Assembly: GCA_947650285.1 (NCBI GenBank)
Contig: CANTFL010001426.1
Span: 124,001 to 188,000, forward strand
Source of the DNA: Hyaloperonospora brassicae
Taxonomy: Eukaryota; Oomycota; Peronosporomycetes; Peronosporales; Peronosporaceae
DNA: 64,000 nucleotides
Reading direction: 5' to 3'
In this document: positions 41,201-53,109 of the stretch, one piece after another
Layout of the letters: each line of letters begins with the position of its first letter
How positions within the stretch are numbered: position 1 is the stretch's first letter
Notes under the pieces: generated by a model
What the model saw: only the letters and a program-made list of their open reading frames with translations
Told to the model about the DNA's origin: nothing
Database searches by the model: none
Made by a program: the position numbers and the translations under genes

Positions 41201-44200
41201 AAGAATTACAGATTATGCTTCGATAACTCGATTTGAAAATATATGAGCGGGTCACGCAGATGATAAATGAGATGCTCTTTTTCAATCGAAAAAGGAAATA
41301 GAAGTGCACTGGAAAAGGCGGCGACATGAACAATATAGGTCCGATCGCGTTTGCGTATGTATAAACCGCGACTCATCGGTGTGGATCTCATTTTAGTCCG
41401 ACCACATAGTGTATGTAATCACACTATGCAATACGGGATTCGGATCACCACGATCCAAAATACCGCAATCAGGATTACCGATATTCTGTGTGCAGCAGTC
41501 CAGAAGGGGTTTCGCTAGATATGAACCACCTGTATAATGAAGGTGATACAAATGACACTTAGTCGATGATTTCTGCGTTATTGGGTACAGAAAATTTGGA
41601 CGTAGGTTTGGTTTTATATGTGTAGACATTACACATCTTTTGATTCTCAGAAGGAACCATGTTGACTTCTTTTCCCGGCTAGATTATTGTCGCCTGACGA
41701 CTTAATGAATCAGCTCACGTCCCTGACTTTTGACCCAGGATTGTTCAGCCAAGCGCGACAAGGATATCAATATACCACGCTGACGCAGAAGACCCCTCGT
41801 AAGTCAAGATACAAGATCTATGGACAGCTCATATAGTTAAAAGGTATGTCAAGTGCTCAAATTGTTCAAGAAGTGACACTGAAAATATCAGGGTACCTCG
41901 TATCTAGTGGACAAAAAGTTACCGCAATATTGGGAGTATTTGTACACGATCGACTCTCAAACCGATCATCCGATACGCCTACTTTCAGCATCGGCCTACT
42001 TTTTCACCGAAATAGGTGCACCTCACCCCGCCGAAGGGTCCACAAATAGTTTCGACAAACTTTGCACTCGAGACTAGTACGCCCGTTTCCATAGATGGTC
42101 GTCCGATCGTCAGTAAAAAATCGAGGTATAATTGGCAATTTTGTAAAACCTACTTCCTAGAAAAATTAGATTGCTAACCACCATCCACAACTAGTCGGCC
42201 TCTCTGTTTCCTCATAGTCTAATGATGTTGGCTTCGTAAAAAGTATGTATAGTGTAAAAAATTGATCGCTTGTTAGCGATGCCCAGGATGTATGTTGCAT
42301 AATTAATCAGTTGACAAAAACCAATCGTACACAACTGCCACCACGGACAATATATCATATGTGGTAACGACAAAATGGAAATCTTGTGTGGTTCTATATG
42401 TGTGTAGGTCCGTCCGCAAGTATTTCCCCGTATGCATTCTTTAGATCTTGTGTCGTATATACTTTTAAATTAATGCGTACGTGTCATCGACTTTGAGCAT
42501 CATTTTGGTTATTACAGCTTATGTCGACGTACGAATTTACATAAGCGTAGCTACTACATCGAATCACCAGGGCAAGACTACGCCCATCAGCCACTCATCC
42601 ATAGGTCGTAACAGCGATTCGAGGTTATAATTAGTATAAAGCAAACGGTGTAACTCACCTACTTCAGATAGCAACGACTTTCAGCCAATTTGTTCGATCA
42701 AACACAAGCATAATAATAAGATAGTTGACCAGCTCAAATAGCGACATTTTATAGACTTGCATCAGAAAGTGCTCACGAGTCCGTTTAAACAAGTCACTTA
42801 CTTCTTACGGATTAATAAAAGAACGATTGTTGGTTTAGTTGTTTGATAACGGTGATAAACAACCTGCCGAAATGTTAAATGCAAGGTACTGCTCTCTACC
42901 ACAGTAACATCTAATAAGCCTCTTTCTAGGTGGCTAACATGTGCCAGCACTTCATTAGCGTGCTCATCACTACACTAGTTTATGTACCAGGGACACCATA
43001 AGGTCCACGTACTCTTCCGTAATATATTCTGTGTGGTTGTACCACCCGAGTGTATCACTGTTACATTACTTTTACCTTGCGGAAATGATTGCATATTGCT
43101 AGTAGCGCACAGCTGCCTATTCCTATCCTAGACTAGATTTATCTGGCCGGCTTAGTATATTTCACTGAAGAAATATTGACCCCAAAAGCTTGTACACTTG
43201 ATTTGAATGCATCCCGTTGCTGTGCAAGCACAATTTATCTTGGCTTTTCCGAATGGTATGTGAAATATACTGTACAGTTTTGCTTACCTATGTAGTCAGG
43301 AGGCTCTAATACTCGACAATGGTATCTCTGGACAAGAGTAGAATACATTGAACCCAGCTTTTTCTGCTGACTCAAAGCCTGTATCGTATGTGGATCTACA
43401 TGGCAACCTAGATATACGCATACAACAATCATGTAACAAGCTTTCGCCGTAGAAATTGAGATGATACGAAATGTCTCTTTTCGCCTGTAGTTACCATCGA
43501 TGTTGGCTTAACCTTAAAGCAGGATTTGATAAGCTTGCTCTATGCTTTTACGAAATATATATGCAATCATAAATCTTAGTTTTTGCTCTCTCCCGAACCC
43601 GAATCGACTACAACTTGTGAGCACGCTAAAGCATCAGCTCACTACAAATGTAGAATGACCCTTGTTGAATGCTGTAGCTGATAATTTTGCCTGCCAGCTA
43701 ATTCTTTGTCAAATCTGTCGGTCATCATGTCGGCTGTAAGTCACATGACGCCTATCTGATGATATTTGCCTGTCGTATTACTGCAACGAGGATCAAGTTT
43801 CGGTTGGCCACTTGTAAGGTCGTTGCGTGAAATTGTTGTGTACGCGCAAAATTCAGTCAAACGAGAGTGTAGTGTACGAGTTTATAAATTGTTACGACGT
43901 ACAAAATATTAGCGTCCACGCGAGGTGAATGTTCTAGTTTATAGTAAATGCTATCTCAGGCATTAGAATTCCCCTTGTGGATGATATCGTTCGATCGGGG
44001 TGGCCAGCTTGCATTCAGCTAAACGCCTCCATTTGCAGAACTGTGTGTCTTATTTTTAAATATCCACAAAAATTCACTAAGCGTCTATGGTGGGTACGGC
44101 TAAATTCGAATCATCAGTAGGTGGCTCAGATGCGAAAGAAAACACAGACAGACACATTGATCTTTGGAAACTTCGTCGCAAATAAGGTTCAGCCTATAAC

Positions 44201-45600
44201 GCAGTAGATTTTCACAATAATTGCGTCCTACTATATCATTATCTTTTCGTAGTTACTCGGCATTAAAGTGAGGGGAGATACCGAAGACATCTATGCGAAT
44301 TGATGACCTCCTTTTGTACGTTCATTTGATACTGTACAGAGTCATATTGTCGCTCACGTCAATAAGGAATCATAACTACCTAAAGCGGAACTGTCTTTTG
44401 TTCCTGCCTTTGGTCTAATCACTATGTCGTGAGATTTGGGAGTGCAAGCACGCCACAAAGTATGATGATGCCCATTTATTTACGAAAAAAGGCGCGACAA
44501 CGCTACACAAACATCATGTTATGTTTACCGTGGACATCACTCACGCGCCCAATTTTATCGCCCTACATAGTGTTTATCGAGTCACAACGACTTACAATGC
44601 TGGGTATTTATGCTTCACTATCATAAAAGTAAGACAGTCATTGAAGTAACGGTGCAATTTGTCGTCGTGTTGCACCTTCATTGGTGTTGTCAACAATGTC
44701 AACATCCTACGCGAAGGATTATTCAGTTGTTGGGTAACATTCTCGGTAAGAAGACATAAAATCGAAACAATTGCACATAAGCTGCATTGAAGATATCGTC
44801 GGCGGGTGCTGACATGCCACAATTCATCTGCATAATTACCTTTGCCCAGTGCACCTGCAATATCCTCATTGTAGCAGTATCGTCACAAACTCTCACGTAC
44901 GGTCATTTATCGGCATGCTTCGTCATCATTACGGGGCGAACGATGTTCCCTTCCATTCTATTGCTGAACAATCCTGTTGCCGATTGTAATTTTACAGGGA
45001 CGATTTCATCAGTGGTCGATTGCTAAATTAATATCTTCGTTGACTTGGCGCTATTTGTTGCAAAGCTGCCACGATGTTGATTGCCATTGTCTTGTGCGTG
45101 ATCATACAATCGAATCTCTGCGCATTTTTTGTTGGTCCTCTTCCGCATGTCAATCATGATATACCAGTAAGCTCTACAGTTTGAGTAAGTTGGTCATCGC
45201 TTTATATTCCCAATGCTTCACGTCAACTATCAAGCCTGTGTCTTCATTCCGCTCTGAGACCTCGCGTACATCAACGTTTTCGTGCAATAACCCATAGACG
45301 TGTCTTTCTGTACATGACTCAAAATTGCGATTCTAGCCATGACGAAAGATTCCTGTCTTCCTGTCTTCGTTCTTGCAGAGTCCCTACCCTCCGTATTTTG
45401 TGCCCACCTTTTCTGTCATATGCGGCATTCTTCAAGGACCTAGGTACAATGCATAGCAGTTGGACTACACGCTATCGCTTTCGTGCGGTAAATGGTCCGT
45501 TATTAATCAATCATAAAAGGTAAACTGGGGGAGAGTTGGGGGCGTAGGAAAGATGTGTAAAATTGTCTAAGTTGAGGAACTTCTAATGAACGGTAACATT
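38228..45600. other. Long stretch without recognised genes
   Basis: Over 7 kb of AT-rich sequence with only short, featureless ORFs. A slightly more GC-rich part at about 40200-40560 may be an old LTR or other insertion, but I cannot show paired ends. No tRNA, rRNA or array was seen. Confidence 0.5.
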
Positions 45601-45670
45601 GTAGTGTCGCAATCGAAATAAAGGTGCAGCTACTCTACAGCAACTTGACACGAAACAGACCAATGTACTT

Positions 45671-46634
45671 GTGGTGAGGTGGATTCTATATAGAGACCCT
45701 GATAGTCTCGCAATACCCTTTGCGAAGTTTTTCACGTGCAGAGTTTGTATCCAAAGTTCCGATATACCGGGATGCACCGAGATGCGGGTAAACTTGCTGC
45801 AAAACAACGATCTCAAAGACGTCGTTGTGGAGGGCGACGCAGGCCACTTTTCAAATTACGTCGATGCTCACGATCTCGCAATCATGGACTGTATCGACAT
45901 GGCGAAGTTTCTCGGCGAAGCAGATATAGCATCTACCGTACGCACGTCAAGGGCAAGGCCAACTGCCGACAGGTTGGCAATGACGTACCAGCAAACTGCA
46001 ACATCTTTACGTGCATTATGAGCCGTATATCGAACACTGGTCAAATCGACACGCCGCGTTGCTGCTACTTTTCTTCTTCTGCAATTTGCCACGCTCGTAC
46101 GAGCTGACTGTCATCGATGTTTGCTTTCCAACCTGGTAACAGCATGTTACAGGTGTTTTGCATTCCAGTCAAGTTGATCGAATTCTATGGCCATTGACCA
46201 TGCCATGAACACCGGGGGACTGAGCCGAACTGATCGAGCTAGTACGTGGTAGACTCAAGTGCTGCTACTCTTCCGAAGTGACATATTGTTATTGTGCGCG
46301 GAATACGAGCCGTTTACAATGTGCTCCAAACTACGGCAACAAACGCGGTAACGCTCGCGTTGTTGTCTTTGCATTTTGACTTCCACATGTATTTTGTTCC
46401 AGCGAGGTCTCCCTTCGTCGATCGTAGAGGCGATTTTGGTTCATGGCGACTGCCAAGATGAGGACACCAACACGGAACAAGCCAACGCCAGCTGGATACC
46501 AACGTCGTGATCTGGACATCGTCACTCAGGCACATCGTACGCCATTCAGTGTGACGTGCTATTCTCTGGGTGCTGGTCTCTGCGCAAAAATGGGACCGCG
46601 TCTTGTGGCAAAGGGGATGTATGATCTCTGTTGA
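45671..46634 (+). pseudogene. Unrecognised coding-like remnant in several frames
   Basis: A 116-codon frame (45671-46021) with LKDVVVEGDAGHFSNYVDAH and ARPTADRLAMTYQQTA is continued in another frame after about 46005 by HYEPYIEHWSNRHAALLLLF and LPRSYELTVIDVCFPTW. A further open piece at 46443-46634 includes FSVTCYSLGAGLCAKMGPR. The composition looks like protein rather than random sequence, but I recognise no family. It may be a decayed gene or transposon lying 200 bp beyond the 3' end of the RBM26/27-like gene. Confidence 0.3.
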
Positions 46635-46836
46635 CACATGTTTCGATTGAATTGCCGTAGTTTGGCAGAATATACTTTGCAGAGCATCCTAAACGTCTCA
46701 CTTTAACCTATGCTCACATTGTGCCTTCTAGCGGATCACCCATTGCTGCTCTCAGGTCGAGGGTGGACATCCGCAAGGCAGGGCCGACCCCTATGCACAC
46801 GCGGACACCTATCCGACACACAAAATATTTAGTGAG

Positions 46837-49156
46837 TTACCCACTCACACCAACAATGACAACACCAATTTCGTGTCCCCGTACCTCGTCGCCCAGCCCA
46901 GTAGCGTCTGAGTCAGCACCCGATACTGCTGCTTCGTTCGGCAAGTAGCTTTGCGTTAGCTCTGCCGGCGCGTCGTGAGACTCGACCCATGCCATCTCCA
47001 GCGGCTTATCGGCAAACATATTACCGTGACTAAACGCGGCCTGACCACCATACCGATCTTGAAATTTAATGAACCCCAGACCTGGACACGACTCGTCCAT
47101 CACGACACGTTCGACAGTGCCAAAGTTGCCGAAATGCTGCGTTAGCACGACGGGGTCGCGTGCCTCCTCGGGCAAATTTGCTACTTTTACAATCGTTGTA
47201 CGATTGTCCAGCGTGTGCGCGCCGCGACCGTAACCACCTCGGCCTCGACCGCCTCGACCTCCTCGATAGCCGCGACCAGAAGACCATCGACCACCACGAC
47301 CCCCGGAGGCCCCCGAAGCCTCGGCCTCCAATGCACTGAGTTCTTCTTTCAGACCATTCAAGTTTCCACCGCCTTGGCCTGAGATAGCTTGCTGCGTCGC
47401 GATCGCGTTTGAGGGAACAGCAGAATGACGAGGAGCTAGCGCCTTGAGCTCTCCGGACAGCGCTGTGATCTTATTCAATAGATCACGCTTCTCCTCCAGC
47501 GAGAACTGTGAGCTGTTGAAACTCATTCGCTCCAACAGTTCTTTCTGCTGAGCCAATTGTCGCTTGATCAGTCCCTCTTTCTGTCTCTTTATCGCACGCT
47601 GCTTTTCCAACAGTTCGCGCTTTTGTTCCAAGACCAATCGACCTTTTTCTAATGCTGCTACGCGAAGCTCCTCAGTCGACATATTTTTCTCGGGCTTTGC
47701 ATCGGTTGACTCTTCTCCGCTGCCAGCCTCGTCTCCATCCCTCATTGTAGCGACACTTCTGGCAGCTGCACCATTACTTCCAGACATCTCTTTCGACGCG
47801 TCATCCGCTTGTTCAACGACGGCTGCCTCTCGTGGGCTCTGGGTATCGTGCTTGGCCCATTTGACTGAAATAAAGCGATTGTTGCACACAGGAAGTGGTG
47901 AATGAAACGCCTTCTTCGCCTCGTCTTCGGTTGCATACTGAACGAAAGCGCATTTCGCGCTAGGCCGCATCTGCACATTCACCACGTTGCCAAACTTGGA
48001 AAAGTGCAGGCTCAGCATGGTCATGTTGACGTACTTTGGATCAACGTGTCTAACATAAAGCGTCGCCTTTGCCGTTGGTGCCTCGCCAGTATCCCTATCT
48101 CTACCGCCACGTCCTGAATAGTACTGACCGTGTCCTCCCCTCCCTCCATGCCCTCCAGGCGGAAAAAACTGACCACGACCACCCATCGGGTGTGGCATCA
48201 TCAAGTGCGGTGGTGGCATCATATTGCTCTTGTCCACCATATATCCGTTAGGATCAAAGTCTGGTGGGTAGCCAGCGCCTCGAGGAGGCGGAAAAGGCGG
48301 AGGCCACATGCCTCGTGGTGGCATACCCCACTCCATTGGAAAATTTCGACGGTGATCACCACCACCCATGCTGTAAGGTGCTCCTCCACGTCCAGCCATG
48401 GCGCTATTGCGCATGCTTTCGTCATACAACGGATACGGCTGGCGCCGACCGCAGCTGACGTCTCTTCGTGGACTGCCCTGATGTCGCTTGTAGTCACTCT
48501 CTCGAGGCCGATCGTCGTCACGACGTCGCTTCGCATACCGTCGCTGCTCGTCTTCGCTGACTGCGACGTTGCGCTCGTAGTGTCGGCTACTGTCGGCGCT
48601 GTAGCCGCTCACGGTGCGCGACTTTTCATCGCTCGTTCCTTCGTTTTTTGTCCCGCCACCTTTATACGAGCCGTCCGCCAGTGCTTTGAACAACTTGGCG
48701 ACAAAACTTGTGGTCTCTGTTCATTTGCACAGGCGAAAGAGAAAAAGGGCACAAACAGTCAGACAAAGTGTCCCCTGCACCTCCTACGCACTGAACGCTC
48801 CAAGAAAAAAGGCACACAAGCGCCACACGCACCTTCGCCGAGGAACTCGTCGAGCTTCGCCACGCACGTGTCCTGCAGTCCCACTTGCCGCGGGTCGTGC
48901 TGCACGAGCGCCAGTACATATTTGCTCAGCACCTCAGGGTCGGCGTCGCTTCTGTTCAAGGAGATGCACGAGATTTGCGTAATGTCAGTACCTGTCCACA
49001 GCGCTTCGACAACGCGATGAACGTATAGGCGTAGCGATCGACAGATTGAAACGTGTGGAGCGAGTGATAGGTAACAACATCGCATTGCGCTGCGTACACT
49101 GGCTCGAGGTTGAGGATAAGCCATTCGCGCAGGAACTCCTTCTCGTCGCTGTCCAT
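46837..49156 (-). CDS. RBM26/RBM27-like RNA-binding protein, three exons
   Basis: Exon 1 is 49156-49098, exon 2 48951-48833 and exon 3 48716-46837, giving 685 residues. Introns 49097-48952 (146 bp) and 48832-48717 (116 bp) both run GT to AACAG. With this splicing the N-terminus reads as the PWI-like domain of human RBM26/27: LEPV|SDADPEVLSKYVLALVQ, then KLDEFLGEETTSFVAKLFKA. A long Arg/Gly/Pro/Met-rich region follows, then RRM1 (about 275-345; ATLYVRHVDPKYVN, KCAFVQYAT), a Glu/Lys/Arg coiled coil (about 415-480), an RGG stretch and RRM2 (about 575-645; TTIVKVANLPEE, GLGFIKFQD). Human relatives act in nuclear RNA surveillance. I see no CCCH zinc finger. The 618-codon ORF starting at 48693 is an internal ATG and not the true start. 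Confidence 0.88.
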
Positions 49157-49403
49157 TGGCAGCAGCAGCAGCAGCGGCGTCGGGCGCGGCGGAGGAGGCG
49201 GCGGAGGGGGAGAGCTGAGGGTGCCGCGCGCTGGCAAGTGGGGAACCAGTCAGTCGTCAGCCGGCGACCAATGGCGAGAAGACGCGCGATGTCACTTGGG
49301 CTTTGTATGGGCTCCGCGAACCCACGGGTCGCCCATCCGAGAACCCACCGATCAGCGTAGTTTGGTGTGCCGTACATCAAATCCACGGCAGGCGAAGAGA
49401 GCA
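49157..49403. promoter_or_regulatory. 247-bp divergent promoter region
   Basis: This lies between the start codons of the RBM26/27-like gene (minus) and the glutaredoxin gene (plus). It includes a CAG/GCG-rich part next to the minus-strand start and a GGCGG run. No TATA box is evident. Both transcripts must start here, so co-regulation is possible; this is inferred from spacing only. Confidence 0.55.
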
Positions 49404-50000
49404 ATGGGAGCCGCTGGTTCGCGCGAGACGGCGGCAGCGGCGCGGGCGTTTGTCGACCGCGTCACGACGGAGCACAGCGTCACGGTCTTCAGCAAGACGT
49501 ACTGCCCGTATTGTACCATGGTGCGTGCGGCGCTGTGCGAGCGTCGAACACGCAACGGCTGTCGATTTGTTTAGGCTGATCATTTGTTACAAGTATTTGT
49601 AATTGATATCTTTTGTTGACATTTTGTGGTGGCAACTCATGTGTTGTTGGATGTGTGGACAGGCCAAAGATGTGCTGAACGAGGCGGATGTTCAGTACCA
49701 CGTGGTCGAGCTGGACACGATGACTGGTCATGAGTTTTCGGGCGCTGACGTTCAGAATGCACTGGCGACTGCAACTGGTACAGTGGCGACAGACGATGGG
49801 CGTCCATGTGACGACTATACACTGGAGCTGATTGAGTTGTTGTTGTTGTTGTTGTTGTTGCTGCTGCTGCTGCTGCAGGCCGTAGGACAGTGCCCAATGT
49901 CTTTATCAAGAAGGAGTCGATCGGCGGCGGCACAGACGTGCAGGCTCTGTTCCAGTCAGGCAAGTTGATCGACATGCTGCGGTCGGCAGGCGCGCTGTGA
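49404..50000 (+). CDS. Glutaredoxin (dithiol, CPYC), three exons
   Basis: Exons 49404-49520, 49663-49777 and 49879-50000 join in phase to 117 codons. Introns are GTGCGT...GGACAG (142 bp) and GTACAG...TGCAG (101 bp). Residues ~27-36 carry the redox motif KTYCPYCTM, followed across the first splice by AKDVLNEADVQYHVVELD. Exon 3 has the TVP loop (RRTVPNVFI) and the glutathione-site GGG-TDVQALF, ending SGKLIDMLRSAGAL. Length and motifs are those of a classical cytosolic dithiol glutaredoxin, which reduces protein and glutathione mixed disulfides using glutathione. No targeting sequence is obvious. It diverges from the RBM26/27-like gene. The second intron acceptor is formed by a TTG/CTG microsatellite. 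Confidence 0.92.
49836..49878 (+). repeat. TTG/CTG microsatellite forming the 3' end of glutaredoxin intron 2
   Basis: About eight TTG triplets pass directly into five CTG triplets, with the splice acceptor CAG at its end and exon 3 starting at 49879. It takes the place of the usual pyrimidine tract. Confidence 0.85.
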
Positions 50001-50622
50001 GTCGAGTGAGTGCGTGGTGAGTATATGTATGTGTACGATGCTGCTGATGCGGTCGTATTGACAACCATTGTGTCGTTGTATTGTATACAGCATGATGTTG
50101 CTCTGCTTCCTTGTTGCGTTCAAAGTGCAAGGGATTTTGCACTGAACTTGCATGAGGGCGCGAATGCACAATGCAGACCGGTCCAAAGTGCATACAGACG
50201 GGTGACTTTGGAGTAATTGCGGAAGCGTCGTATCATTTGTTATGCAGAGTATTCATTGGGTGTTTGATAATGAACGCAAAACTTGGCAATACTTAGCCCA
50301 CGCGCACTAAAATGGACGAGCTACGGTATCCTGTGCGCGTTGACGTGGGGACCGGTGTCTTTAGTGGTATAAGCAGCGTAAGAGGGTATAAGCAGCGTTT
50401 GAGTGATCGTACGACCTATGTTCGCCGGTAGACCATGATCATCCACTTTCTCGGCTGTTAAAAAGGCGTAATCATCAATCAGTCGATGCCTCAACTGATT
50501 TGTCGAGCCCGAAATTCGAGCTTCGCACACCCTTGACTATTTTCTGAGTCCGCATCAAATACCGATATTGTACCGGTACTTCACCACCACGTTGCAAGCA
50601 CCGCGATCCAAACTCGGTTCCA
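50001..50622. other. Intergenic spacer between glutaredoxin and the SCCPDH-like gene
   Basis: No gene recognised. It includes the glutaredoxin 3' flank and presumably the promoter of the downstream gene. A short direct repeat occurs near 50370-50400 (GTATAAGCAGCGT twice). Confidence 0.5.
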
Positions 50623-52005
50623 ATGTTTAGTCATCTTTTCTCGACGCCTCTGCTGCTCAACAGCTCACGAATCTCACACCGTCTTTTGACACTAAAAGTT
50701 CCCGCAACGTCTTCAACGAGAATGAGCGACAAGCGCTTCGACGTGATCGTGTACGGCGCCACGGGCTTCACAGGAGCGCTCGTGGCCCGGTACTTGGCCA
50801 GCGAGTCCGAGTCGTCGCTCGGCAGCCCCACAGCCGTCAAGTGGGCGATCGCCGCTCGAAGTGCGACGAAGTTGGCGCACGTGAAGGAGCAGCTCAAGGC
50901 AAAGCTGCCGGAGGTGGACCCCTCGTTGATCGACGCTATTCCAGTGGTCGTCGCAGACAGCAGCAATGAAGAGTCGCTCGTCCAGATGGTGCAGCAGACG
51001 AAGGTCGTCGTGTCGCTCGTTGGTCCGTACAAACTCTACGGTGAGCTGTTGATCAAAGCGTGTGCCGAGAACGGCGTGCACTACTGCGATCTCACGGGTG
51101 AGATCGTCTGGGTCAACGAGATGATGGCGTCTTACGGCTCCGCGGCCGCCAAATCTGGCGCTGTGTTGGTCAACTGCTGCGGCTTTGAGAGCATTCCGTC
51201 GGACCTCACGGCGTTCGTAGTAAGTGATTACATCCAGCAGAAACGCCACGCGAGCACGAGTGTCATTGACCTGTACTATACTGCGGTCAAAGGCGAAGCC
51301 AGTGGGGGCACGCTAGCATCGGTGTTTACAATCATGGAGACGTCGACGACGAAGCAGCTGCGAGCTTCGCGCAATCCTTTTTTCCTCACAGACGAGAAAA
51401 CAATTGCTGAAAAGAAGGCCGCAGGGCTGGTTGAGCCCAATACGACTGGCATCCTCGTGCGTTATGACAAGGCCATGCGCGCCTGGCATTCGCTGTTCAT
51501 CGGTGGCTCAGTGAACCAGGCTGTCGTGCACCGAAGCAACTACCTTTTGCAGAACAAGTACGGCCGTAACTTTGTCTACCACGAGCGAATGGCCATTGGC
51601 GGTTTGTTCATGCAAGTGCTTGCAACCGTTGGGACAGTCCTCGTGACCACTGTGCTCTATTTCAGCTGGACCCGTGCACTGCTCAAGCGTCTAGTGCGGG
51701 CTCCTGGTCAGGGGCCATCGGAGGAGACCATGTTGAAAGGCTATTTCGTCGTGGACGCCGTCGGGTACTCGGAGGATGGCAAGTTGGCGGCGAGGGCAAA
51801 AGTTGTTGGGTCAGGAGACCCGGGCTACCGTCTCACGTCGCGACTTGTGGCTGAGTGTGCGTTCTGTCTCGCCAAGGACGAGTTTGGCGAATCGTCGCAT
51901 CTCGAAGGCGGCTTCTACACGCCGGCCAGCGCTTTTGGTCACAAGTTGGCAGACCGCTTGCAGAAGAAGAACCTGATTACTTTCGAGCTCAAGGACGTGG
52001 AATAA
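50623..52005 (+). CDS. Saccharopine-dehydrogenase-like oxidoreductase (SCCPDH-like), intact
   Basis: 460 codons from ATG 50623, or 427 from ATG 50722. The second start aligns with the start of the paralog at 24877. The extra 33 residues (MFSHLFSTPLLLNSSRISHR and on) are Ser/Leu/Arg rich with no acidic residue, so they could be a mitochondrial targeting peptide or 5' leader. The domain begins FDVIVYGATGFTGALVARYL, a Rossmann fold with GATGFTG for NAD(P). VVSLVGPYKLYGELLIKACA and HYCDLTGE are typical of the family. A hydrophobic segment near residues 325-350 (LATVGTVLVTTVLYFSW) suggests membrane attachment. The family is SCCPDH-like or trans-acting enoyl-reductase-like; the substrate in oomycetes is not known to me. 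Its 3' flank matches that of the paralog, so the two arose by segmental duplication. Confidence 0.9.
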   Translation: MFSHLFSTPLLLNSSRISHRLLTLKVPATSSTRMSDKRFDVIVYGATGFTGALVARYLASESESSLGSPTAVKWAIAARSATKLAHVKEQLKAKLPEVDPSLIDAIPVVVADSSNEESLVQMVQQTKVVVSLVGPYKLYGELLIKACAENGVHYCDLTGEIVWVNEMMASYGSAAAKSGAVLVNCCGFESIPSDLTAFVVSDYIQQKRHASTSVIDLYYTAVKGEASGGTLASVFTIMETSTTKQLRASRNPFFLTDEKTIAEKKAAGLVEPNTTGILVRYDKAMRAWHSLFIGGSVNQAVVHRSNYLLQNKYGRNFVYHERMAIGGLFMQVLATVGTVLVTTVLYFSWTRALLKRLVRAPGQGPSEETMLKGYFVVDAVGYSEDGKLAARAKVVGSGDPGYRLTSRLVAECAFCLAKDEFGESSHLEGGFYTPASAFGHKLADRLQKKNLITFELKDVE

Positions 52006-52187
52006 GTCACGGCAGGTGGTAGCAGAGTGCTATGACTGTAGTTTGCTGGTGTCAAACACAGCGTCAGACGTTGGAAGGGCTTGCAATATGGGTTGAGTTG
52101 AGGAGACAAGTATGCTAATGATCTCGCCTGCAATTGGCCCATCCGTTCATCTTGATACTGGTCAATATATGCCACAATGAGCTAGTG

Positions 52188-52435
<248 letters not shown>

Positions 52436-52942
52436 CGTCGTCTTCGTAGTAGTAGTAGTCGTCAGGCAGATGACCAGTTCAGTGCACGGTTTTGGATCAG
52501 CTCGGAGATTTTATCAGGACACGTAAATATAACGAATCGGATATTTAAAAAACACCATGATAAAGCCACTTAGCGGTGGTTTTTATCCACATCATTTCAG
52601 CTTCATTACAATATTTTACAAAGTTCTGCGAGTTAAAGGAAAAAAGGTCAAATTTGGGCCCATTTGGCTGGGTACCGGTTTAGTGCACAACTATTGGCCG
52701 GATTCTTCTGGTAGCATTTCTTTGGTAATCGGCCAGCCTGCGATGTCGATCGTTGTTCTACGCTTCTTCTGCTTGCGTACAGGCTCTAGAGGGAGAGAGA
52801 GGATCGCATTCTGTGTTGGAAGTGCAAGTTGCACTTAGGTCGACTCCAGAGATTCAACCTACACTAGGGCATATATGGAATGTTCTGCAAGGTTCTATGT
52901 GTTGTATTAGGCAGCACAAAGATATAGGTTGGGTAGTTCTCA

Positions 52943-53017
52943 CTTGTATTTTGACAAGCCACTGACGAGGCCCCTGGCGGGAGGCCGAAACGCGTCTGGC
53001 GCGCGTTTTAATACAGG
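52943..53017 (+). ncRNA. Hammerhead ribozyme, type I
   Basis: The conserved core is complete and in order. CTGACGA (52962-52968) is followed by stem II GGCC/GGCC (52969-52972 with 52983-52986), GAAA (52987-52990), a minimal stem III CGCG (52991-52994) and TC (52995-52996), with predicted self-cleavage after 52996. Stem I closes with GCCA (52958-52961) pairing TGGC (52997-53000), an internal loop, then TGTATT (52945-52950) pairing AATACA (53010-53015). Such short-stem-III motifs are known from Penelope-like elements and retrozymes, where they are thought to act as dimers. No Penelope RT or GIY-YIG domain is visible nearby, so the host element is unresolved. Confidence 0.88.
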
Positions 53018-53109
53018 TCATTTCATTTACTTAATGTCCTCTTTCTAATATTCTGGACTGCGGTGACCACATTCGGGCGGCGAACAAGCCAGGAAACATT
53101 GCCAAAGAC

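Noticed and set aside
48130..49020. 296-codon plus-strand ORF
   Set aside because: It lies antisense to the RBM26/27-like exons, whose splicing and domains are convincing. Composition follows the Arg/Gly/Pro-rich complement.
52557..52965. Penelope-like coding sequence next to the hammerhead ribozyme
   Set aside because: The open frames here show no reverse transcriptase or GIY-YIG motifs.
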